Assembly: GCA_003427395.1 (NCBI GenBank) | Contig: BFEA01000076.1 | Coordinates: 175,862-199,142 of the forward strand | Direction: 5' to 3' | Length of the DNA stretch: 23,281 nucleotides | From: Chara braunii | Taxonomy: Eukaryota; Streptophyta; Charophyceae; Charales; Characeae | In this document: in pieces, positions 16,307 through 23,281 of the stretch | Position numbering within the stretch: position 1 is the first letter of the stretch | How the letters are laid out: each line of letters starts with the position of its first letter | Position numbers and translations under genes: made by a program | The notes under the pieces: generated by a model | Database searches by the model: none | Seen by the model: only the letters and a program-made list of their open reading frames with translations | Told to the model about the DNA's origin: nothing

Positions 16307-17830
16307 TCAATGTGAATAAGCATTCCTAATCCTATCTTGTATATCGGTGCCTATGCCTAAATACGTTACAATAACACCGAAGAAGTCAGATCTTCGACTC
16401 AATGCGTCAGCAACAACGTTATACTTACCCTTTATTGACTTCAGTTCAAAGTCATACTGATCGATTTCCACAGCCCACCTAGTTAGTTTAGGTGTCATCC
16501 GGGTCTGCGTCTTTAACCAGCGAAGTGTTTCATGATTTGAGTACACTTTGAAGTGGTGACCTAGGAGATAATGATGCCAATGGTCCAAAGCTTCCCAGAG
16601 TGCGTACAACTCTCTTTCATACGTGGAAGCGGCGACTTTCTCACTAGGCAGTCGTCGGGACATAAATTCGACAGGCCTGTATCCATTCCCGTCATCTTGC
16701 TGGAGTACAACGCCTATCCCGTAGTGACTGGCGTCGGTAGTAACAACAAAGCGCGAAGAAGGATCAACAACTTTCAAAATCGGATAATTAATCAAACATT
16801 TCTTTAGACGTTTAAACGAGGACGTACAATCTTGGTCCCACTTCCAGATAGTTTCCTTTTTCAACAATCTGCGAAGGGGAGCAACAATTATCGTAAAATG
16901 CCTTACGAACTTACGGTAGTAATTAGCCAACCCAAGGAACGACCATAGTTTCGTTAATGTACGCGGGCTGGGCCAATCCCGAATAGCTGCAATTTTTGCG
17001 TCTTCCGGTTTAAGTCCATTTCCGTCTATAACATGCCCCAAATATAATACCTGATGCTTTGCCCACTCACACTTCTTCGGGTTTAGTTTCAGGTTTGCCT
17101 CACGCAACTTATTTAGCAGAAGTCGAAGGTGCTCACAATGTTCACTAAAACTTTTACTAAAAGTCAAAATACCATTTAGATATATGACAACGAATTTATC
17201 AAGCCATTCACGAAAAAGTTAATTCATCGTTCGTTGGAAAGTTGCAGGTGCATTAGTAAGACCAAAGGGCAACACAATGTCTATACCTTGTACGGAAGGC
17301 AGTCTTATATCGGTCTTCTGGTTCTACCTCAATCTGATGGTAGCCAGAGTTCAGGTCAATTTTCGTGAAATACCTGCTACCTTGTACCCTATCCAGCAAA
17401 TCATCAATGCGGGGTAATGGCTCAACATTTTTAATAGTTATGTCATTTAATCTCCTTTAGTCAATACACATGCGGACCCCGCCATCCTTCTTTGGTACAA
17501 ACAACATTGGCGCACCATAGGGTGAGGAACTAGGCCTAATCCATCCCTTTTAACATTTCATCGAGCTGGATTCGCAGTTCATCTAATTCTTTGGGTGATA
17601 TTCTGTAAATTGGGCCCTTTGAAATTTGACTTCCGGGAATAATTTCAATGCGATGCTTGATTGGTCATTCTACCACACCGCTTGGGGCCTCTGCCACATT
17701 TGCGAATTCTTTCAGAATTTTCTCAACTTCTAGGGATTTTTCTTCCTCCTTAACTTCCCCTTCCTTTAGTGGGCGCACATATGCCACAAATACTTGGCGG
17801 GCGAACGGGGGGCACTGATACAGCAATGAG
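16307..17830 (-). pseudogene. Gypsy reverse transcriptase and RNase H
   Basis: Reading the - strand downward from about 17830: an RT leader (HRIEIIPGSQISKGPIYR, SPKELDELRIQLDEML), CID followed by a stop where Tyr-Arg is usual, [36 protein letters not shown] (motif A with its Asp), a frameshift, [13 protein letters not shown] (motif B), another stop, and VIYLNGILTFSKSF. The last is motif C with YLNG in place of YLDD, so the polymerase site is lost. The frame 17167-16307 continues with YLGHVIDGNGLKP, SFLGLANYYRKF (thumb), then RNase H: VTTDASHYGIG, YERELYAL, YSNHETLRWL (Asn for the usual Asp) and NVVADALSRR. The decay includes two stops, at least one frameshift and two active-site changes. Confidence 0.88.
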
Positions 17831-17892
17831 CCAAGCTGCTTTCCTTACCAGAATCATGAAATAGGCGGATATGCTTCTTTCCACCCTGCGGA

Positions 17893-18210
17893 TTAGGGAG
17901 CCAACACTCGTGGTCCCTCAACGTCACCCGCATCTGCAACTTTCCCCCAATCTGTACCTAAGAGAATGTCAAAAGGGAGACTATCTTCCACCAAGAGAGT
18001 CAGAGAGTGGAGAACACGTTCCACCTTCCCCTCTGCTTCGAGCCGAAAGTATGTCTGAATCCCCTCAACATATCTATCTATCACAATCTCGCTACTATTC
18101 GCTAATTTACTTACTACGGGCTCTTCCAACTGTTTTACCTTTAGCCCGAGACGCAACTTTTGCAGACCTTTCTTACTAATATAGTTGCATGTTGACCCAC
18201 TGTCAATCAT
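17893..18210 (-). CDS. Gypsy retropepsin-like aspartic protease
   Basis: This 105-residue frame begins MIDSGSTCNYISKKGLQKL, whose DSG is the catalytic motif of retroviral-type aspartic proteases. It later has LPFDILLGTDWGKV, the conserved ILG-x-DW segment at the end of the fold. Length and position between the gag zinc knuckle and RT are as expected for Ty3/gypsy. The protease cleaves the Gag-Pol precursor and acts as a dimer. A stop separates it from the upstream frame (18412-18227), which shows no clear domain and is probably the gag-protease linker. Confidence 0.82.
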   Translation of the reverse strand: MIDSGSTCNYISKKGLQKLRLGLKVKQLEEPVVSKLANSSEIVIDRYVEGIQTYFRLEAEGKVERVLHSLTLLVEDSLPFDILLGTDWGKVADAGDVEGPRVLAP

Positions 18211-18353
18211 ACCGCCTACTCTTACTTTATTGACTTCTCAGATATGCGATAATTAGCTGCCCTTTTCGTTTTTTCATTTTGACCCAGGCTTTGCGACGAG
18301 TGGCGAACTCATCACTCATGCCTGTGAGGGATCCACCTAGAGAGGTACATACA

Positions 18354-19765
18354 CTAACTACCTCTGGACAGCTGACTAGGTGGGGATCGTTTATCTTTTC
18401 GGTTTCTGCCACGGGAACCTTCGAATGGGAAGATGTTAGTCTGCTTGCGTCCGAAGTTCCTGTAGAGGCAACTGAAACCCCTACTGGTTTTTCCCTTTTG
18501 GTTGTTTATAGTTTGGGCAAAAGGAAACGATGTGGTTGGGGTCACCACATTTGAGGCATTGATCGGCGACTTTTCTATCTTGCCAAACTTTTTCTGTGAT
18601 TCCCAACTTTTCCCAAGGTCTGCCTTCGAGCAGGCCAGGATGGGGTGGATACAAACGATCCCAATTCCCGTTCCACGTGCCTCTTCCTCTTCCCCATGTG
18701 GAGTTGGGTCCCTGGCCACCTTGCGAGGGACCATTGCCCCTTCCTCCCATGTAGTAGCTTCCTTCGCCACCACCCCTTTGGGTGTCGGGTCCTCTTCCTC
18801 CACGACGACGGCCTCCTCTTCCTCTGCCACGACCTCTTCCTTGTTGCCCTCCCCCGCAACGGCCGCGTAGTCCCCCTCCTGAACTACCGATCCGTTGTGT
18901 GCATCTCCTTCCAGACCATAGTCTATCTGGTCGTAGGAAAAAGTTTCGACACCTCCTTCAAAGGTAAGAAGAAGGTTGTCTTTCCCAGGAATACTTCCTG
19001 AGATGATACGGTTTTGCCATTTCTTGCCGGCTTGCAGATCTTTCCAATAATGGCAGTAGTTTGCCTCAGCCAAGAAACCGGCATGATCTAATGCGATCTT
19101 GTTGAATTTCTCACAGGCCATCCCCTCTTCCTTGGTATGGGGATATAGCTGAGTGCGGAGAGGATCGGGTAGTGTTCTAGCAAAGTTGTTAAGAATCTTC
19201 ATTGGGGTGAGTCCATGCTCAGCGCACTGCAGAAGTTCGTCCATGGGAGATTTAAGTGCAGATACACTTTACCATTTCCTATCTGCGATATTCAAGATTA
19301 ACATTTCAGTTCTCCGGGCTAAGTTTTTATCTTCAAATCGTTTCCGGACCACTTTAAAGAAATCTTCAATGCGGGTTTGTTGGGAATACTCTACCATAGA
19401 CTGACAATTAGCTTCTTTCTGCAGGGAAATTGCAAAACTCATTGTATCTCCGGCCATACACGAACTGGCCATGAGAACCCTGTCCAATACGGAATACGTT
19501 GCCCGTACACATAGGACTCAACCGCCGCAATCCAATGCAAAACACTTTCTTCCTTTTTGTCGGGATATGTCCACGACACTTTTACTGTTATCTTTCTGAC
19601 TTCCCCTGCGTCTTCTTGCAGCACACCTTTCTTCTTCTTATCTCTGTCTCCACCACCATTTCCATCTCCTCCATCTCCTCCACCGCTACTTACCAATTTC
19701 TTAATCATGGCGGGGGTCAAAGTTTTGCTGATCTGCTCATCTAGTTTTACAATGTATGCTTGCAC
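18354..19765 (-). pseudogene. Gypsy gag, capsid and zinc knuckle, frameshifted
   Basis: Gag capsid sequence is spread over several frames. VSWTYPDKKEESVLHWIA is in frame 19765-19439. SMVEYSQQTRIEDFFKVV and LARRTEMLILNIADRKW are in 19487-19269. ILNNFARTLPDPLRTQLYPH and FNKIALDHAGFLAEANYCH are in 19244 to about 18900. This resembles the helical Gag capsid of Ty3 elements. A Gly/Arg/Glu-rich low-complexity linker follows, in which the frame changes. The frame 18750-18481 then gives CLKCGDPNHIVSFCPN, a CCHC zinc knuckle with the correct C-x2-C-x4-H-x4-C spacing, which binds element RNA. The long acidic run in 18900-18700 of one frame is an artefact of reading the Gly/Arg-rich linker out of frame. 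Confidence 0.8.
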
Positions 19766-19845
19766 ATTTTGATCAACTTCTGCTGCAGATCTCTGCAGGA
19801 AGGTATTCCAACTCCCTCGAATTCATATTGATGGGCTTCAACTTT

Positions 19846-20502
19846 CTACAAGGTCTTGTTCATCGCTGCCAACTCTTGCTTTGTATGGAGAACAATTTCT
19901 GTCAAAAGGGCAAGTTGTTCTTCAGTTGCTGTTTGTTTTTCTTTTTGCGCCTGTGATTCTCTTTGCAACCTTTCACCCTCTACCTGCAGTCTTTTCCTCT
20001 CTTCCAGCTCTTGTCGCTTTGCAACTAACATTTTGCTGTGCAATTCTGTTCGTTTTTCCTCCAGCAAGAGTTCCTTTTCTCCTTTATCTTCAATTGATGC
20101 CAATTTTGTGATGAGTGTGTCCCGTTCTTCCTCCGCCTCTTCATTCCTTTCGCTAGTATAGCCATATTGGTCATACCAATTTAAGGGTATGACCTGTATA
20201 TTCAACCCTCCAGTTTGACTGCTTTTTCCCCTTTCAATTCGACGTCTGATGAGTCTGTCTGCGTCATCAGCAGGTTCATCTTCCTCTATGGTCTCTAGTT
20301 CTTCCTGCAATTCTTTTTTCATCTTTTCTTTCAACTCTTTTTTAATTCTTTCTTCTTCTATTTTAGTTTTCTTCCTCAACTCTTCTTCTTTCTGTTTCTT
20401 TTTCTGTTCTTTTTCTTTCTTTTTCTTGGCAAAGCAGCGGTCTACTTCTGCCTGCTCTGCCGCTGAGAGTCCGGGTTTTGCAGTTCCGGATCTCATCATC
20501 AT
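19846..20502 (-). CDS. Gypsy gag N-terminal coiled-coil region
   Basis: This 218-residue frame is the probable start of Gag. After MMMRSGTAKPGLSAAEQAEVD it becomes very rich in Lys and Glu (about residues 25-75), then EEDEPADDADRLIRRRIERG and an NWYDQYGY segment, and a second Glu/Lys/Arg-rich helical part ending TEIVLHTKQELAAMNKTL. The composition predicts long coiled coils. It lies between the leader and the capsid frames and ends close to the next frame (19765), so the break is a frameshift rather than a natural gene end. Recognition is by position and composition, since N-terminal Gag regions vary widely. Confidence 0.65.
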   Translation of the reverse strand: MMMRSGTAKPGLSAAEQAEVDRCFAKKKKEKEQKKKQKEEELRKKTKIEEERIKKELKEKMKKELQEELETIEEDEPADDADRLIRRRIERGKSSQTGGLNIQVIPLNWYDQYGYTSERNEEAEEERDTLITKLASIEDKGEKELLLEEKRTELHSKMLVAKRQELEERKRLQVEGERLQRESQAQKEKQTATEEQLALLTEIVLHTKQELAAMNKTL

Positions 20503-20509
20503 GCGTTAG

Positions 20510-21347
20510 GTGCACACTCTCCCAAAGCCGAGAGGAAAGAAGAAACGGAATAATGGCCCCAAAAGAACAGACAGAGCCACCATCCCGTACATGGGATAGT
20601 CATCCATGGTGGAGAATAGCACAGGGGAGACCTCCGCCGGACCACCAAGTAGCTACCCCAGATCCTAGTCTACTTGAGTGGATGGGATCTGTAACTTTTT
20701 TTTTTATAAATCTGTATGCCGCTGCTTCAGAATAACTTATTCAGAATTTTTATTTTTTTTACTAGCTGATCTATGCCTTTGATGGTCTGACCGGTCACTT
20801 TCGTTAAAGAAGGTAGCTGGGAGATACCCAAACTTACTTCAAAACAAATCTAATTTATCACAATTCTCTTTGTTCTCAACCACTTACACTCAGACGTGGC
20901 AGTACACAGTTTCCAGTTTAATCCTGTCTTCCCTACCTCTCGACAGACCAGATGGCTAACTCGAAGACCAGAGGTTGACTCTCTAGTCCTATCTGTCAGA
21001 TCAGACCAAGCCACAGGTTTCGTCCAGACAGCAGCAGCGACCGCCAATAAGAAGGGGAAAGGACACACAACACACAGATTTGCAATCAATCGAGGTAAGT
21101 GGGGCAGGAGGTTCTTCTCTTCTTTGTGGCCGTCGATGAAGACTCCACGTTCGCTCCAATCGCTCCAATCCCAGGTAAGTCTTCTCCTCCTTAGCCCCTT
21201 CTTCTTCGACAAACTTACCCCTCTATCCCAATCCAACTCTACTTCGCCTCTCTTCTTACTTCATCTCTCGCCAGCTATACTCAAGCCAGCTTATCCTTCT
21301 CGCCGGCCTTGATCATGCCAGCGCGTCCAGTGAGAGTAACAAGTTCT
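20510..21347 (-). other. Gypsy 5' leader between primer-binding site and gag
   Basis: About 840 bp without a conserved domain. Open frames at 20850-21236 on the - strand and 20896-21312 on the + strand have no recognisable motif. On the - strand this would be untranslated leader RNA. It includes T-rich and A-rich runs near 20697 and 20750. Confidence 0.55.
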
Positions 21348-21360
21348 GCCCCGACACCAA
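21348..21360 (-). promoter_or_regulatory. Primer-binding site of the gypsy element
   Basis: On the - strand, TTGGTGTCGGGGC begins two bases after the end of the 5' LTR. It includes TGG, the complement of a tRNA CCA end, and would pair with a tRNA ending GCCCCGACACCA. I do not assign the tRNA species. Confidence 0.7.
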
Positions 21361-21362
21361 AT

Positions 21363-22412
21363 TGCAAGGAACCCGACTGTTCATCACTTGCTGGAGTGCA
21401 TCAGATCACATGCGTTTATACAGATTTCATAGATTGCGATGTCTCACACAAAGCCCAATAGAAGATGAANGAGGACCAGGAAGCTCAACTCAATTACCAT
21501 AACCAGATTAAGAGAGGAAACCGTGAGTCCAAAAGTGTATAGCGCCGAACAGAGTTACAAGTACTTTTCAATCAATCATGAGTTCCAAGCCTGGCGCTCT
21601 TCAGCGCCAGCTGCCAAACATCAACAACAGCGCTCAACAGGTAATTGTCACCATAGCTCTCTCCTCCCCCTCTCTCATCTGCTTTCTTCTCTCTCTCCCT
21701 CTATGTCTTTAGTCCTGGTCTACTCACACTCATCATGCATGCACACTCCCTATCACACGAGGAACTACTCTGAATACTACTCACTGGTGTCTCCTTCTGA
21801 CTATCCCTACTAGTATACTAACTAGCACTGGCGCAGTTATGGCTGCCTTCCTTCCAGCCAGCACCCTTCTTCTCTCTGTCTTATGCTTAGCGCTGCTCAC
21901 AACCTAGCGCAGCTCACACACATCTAGCGCACAAGTGCCACGGCATGCGAAGTGAGCATCTGTCCAAATGGGAGGCTGGCCAGTCCTTTTTAGTGCTGGA
22001 CTGGTCTGACATGGCCTGCATTCAGCCTCAAGTGTCTGGGACTCCTGCTCAGTACCTGTTGTTGCAAAGTGTATGTCCCAGTATTCTTTCCCATGGTCTG
22101 CTGCTGCTTTGGGCCATCGGGCCTGTCTCTTGGACTCCTGGTCTGAATCAGGACCGACTCGTGGGATTATGACTGCACTGGGACTGTGGCCTTTGACTTA
22201 TTGCCGAACAGACATGACTTTCCATCGAGGAGACATGACCCTAACTCAGTCTTGAAAACTGTGTCCAAAACGACTTTTCATTTTATTATGGATGCAACAT
22301 TTGCCTTAGGAACTTTGTCTTTTGTGTTGCTGCTCGTGAATTTAAGTTCTGGCCGACAGGGCCCTTTGCTGTTGGGGCATTCATCTGGGGTCTAATTCGT
22401 AAAGGCCCTTTT
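21363..22412 (-). repeat. 5' LTR of the gypsy element
   Basis: This is 1050 bp and a direct repeat of 13732-14793, and it would hold the element promoter. It starts (on the + strand) TGCAAGGAAC and ends AGGCCCTTTT just before the AATCT duplication. One undetermined base (N) lies at 21470. The open frames in both LTRs are paired repeat artefacts. Confidence 0.88.
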
Positions 22413-22417
22413 AATCT

Positions 22418-23281
22418 CAGTTTATTTTAACTCTCAAACTCTCAAATGAACATTATAACTATTGTTCCATGTGCCTGACACATTCCTGTCAGTAGATAGG
22501 CATGGTGTACAACCAAGGACCAGCAAATACGATGCAGCGGAAGTCTGAAAACAATCAATGTGACTCATATGCCTCAGAGCTCACACAGGAATCATTATGA
22601 AATAAGTATACAACCTGGCTCGCTCTATTTTATCGAGGACAAACAAATTGCATTGCAAAAAGATAAAATTTGAATACCACCAGATGAGAAAATTGATGAT
22701 AAAAATCTATCAAATGAATGGCTGTATTTAAACTTTAAAGTACATTTAAAATTCTAACAATTTTTCTCGTTCTTCAAAAGCCATGCACTCGTCATCATCG
22801 CTCAAAATGGCAAGGAGGGGAACATACATAGAGGAAGGTCCCTCCTTGCGCATCACACACATAGGGAGATAACCATAAATGATGAGGGGAGAGGATAAAG
22901 GGGGAATGTGAGACAAGACAAAGAGAGAGAGTGCAGATGCAACAGTCTGAAGGATAATACTGTCTGAAACCACCAGTACACGCCATACACAGGGCTGGTC
23001 CCCGGTTGGACCGTGGGCCCCTCCCCCGACTGGGAGCCTGCCAGTCGGACCGGGTAGTCGACCGGCCTGGCAGACCCCCGGCCGAACCCGGCGCATCACA
23101 CTGGTGGGGGTGGTATACCGGGGAGTCACAGTTATCCCCGCGATTGCCCAGCCCCCGGGAGGCCGCTTTTTTTTTGCTTTTTTTTTTCTTTCTTTTTTTT
23201 TAATACAAGTGGACCCGCCGCAGCGAAGCTGCAGCTGTTGTTGTGACACTGCTTGGGCTTTTTTTTTTTTTTTTTTTTTTT
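22418..23281. other. Unassigned flank with GC-rich palindromes and poly-T
   Basis: I see no gene. A GC-rich segment (about 22990-23165) contains an inverted repeat, CTGCCAG and CTGGCAG near 23038 and 23068, with CGG/CCG inside. T-rich tracts follow at about 23167-23200 and from about 23260 to the window end. The last could be the poly(A) tail of a - strand retroelement lying beyond the window. The 167-residue - strand frame 22746-23249 crosses these simple sequences and lacks any domain. Confidence 0.45.

Larger units (their letters stand above)
13732..22412 (-). mobile_element. Ty3/gypsy chromovirus-type LTR retrotransposon
   Basis: An 8.7-kb element transcribed toward lower coordinates, flanked by AATCT at 13727-13731 and 22413-22417. 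Order on the - strand: LTR, primer-binding site (TTGGTGTCGGGGC at 21360-21348), leader, gag with zinc knuckle, protease, RT, RNase H, integrase, chromodomain, purine-rich tract (near 14794-14808), LTR. RT before integrase and the terminal chromodomain mark the Ty3/gypsy chromovirus group. My hand count over about 370 bp of the LTRs gives roughly 5 percent difference, so the insertion is not recent. Internal frameshifts, stops and lost catalytic residues indicate it is dead. Confidence 0.92.

Noticed and set aside
18575-18970. Long acidic or Arg/Trp-rich frames in several phases
   Set aside because: They are out-of-frame readings of the Gly/Arg-rich gag linker next to the zinc knuckle.
22480-22570. 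Possible next kinase exon (a frame reading VDRHGVQPRTSKYDAAEV)
   Set aside because: The expected phase-0 start after the CAG acceptor gives an immediate stop, and no subdomain XI motif follows.
22746-23249. 167-residue - strand open frame
   Set aside because: It crosses poly-T and GC-rich palindromic sequence and has no domain, so it is likely a chance frame.

Overview
This window looks like a transposon-filled stretch of a large streptophyte (green-plant lineage) nuclear genome. The evidence is a plant-type receptor-like kinase split by a spliceosomal intron, L1-like LINEs, and a Ty3/gypsy chromovirus with a chromodomain. A charophyte alga or another large-genome plant would fit, but no base in the window fixes the species. 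All assignments come from reading translations and repeats by eye, with no database search.

The only host gene I can support is a protein kinase on the + strand. One exon (1354-1436) encodes the DFG motif and activation segment. A second exon (13470-13605) encodes subdomain IX and helix F. A donor at 1437 and an acceptor ending at 13469 join them through a split Glu codon in the correct kinase order, which defines an intron of 12,033 nt. Earlier and later exons are not visible.

Most of the rest is mobile DNA in or around that gene. Layout: 269-1090, 3' part of a LINE (- strand); 1441-1790, a 200-bp tandem repeat just inside the intron; about 2467-4125, a decayed LINE (+ strand); 4130-5250, low-complexity and short-repeat DNA; about 5300-8550, a gene-free region rich in hairpins, with a 360-bp tandem duplication, a string of stem-loops and two families of repeated hairpins with conserved loops and changing stems; 8575-13391, a 5'-truncated LINE (- strand) itself interrupted by three younger insertions; 13732-22412, a Ty3/gypsy element (- strand) with two ~1.05-kb LTRs and a 5-bp target duplication, lying 126 bp downstream of the second kinase exon; 22418-23281, unassigned DNA with GC-rich palindromic and poly-T segments.

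The retroelements appear inactive: the LINE and gypsy reverse transcriptases carry frameshifts and have lost the catalytic aspartate motif C, and the gypsy RT also has in-frame stops. The best candidate for something undescribed is the structured non-coding region at 5.3-8.55 kb, above all the seven-unit AACTTAT-loop hairpin array at 7961-8527.
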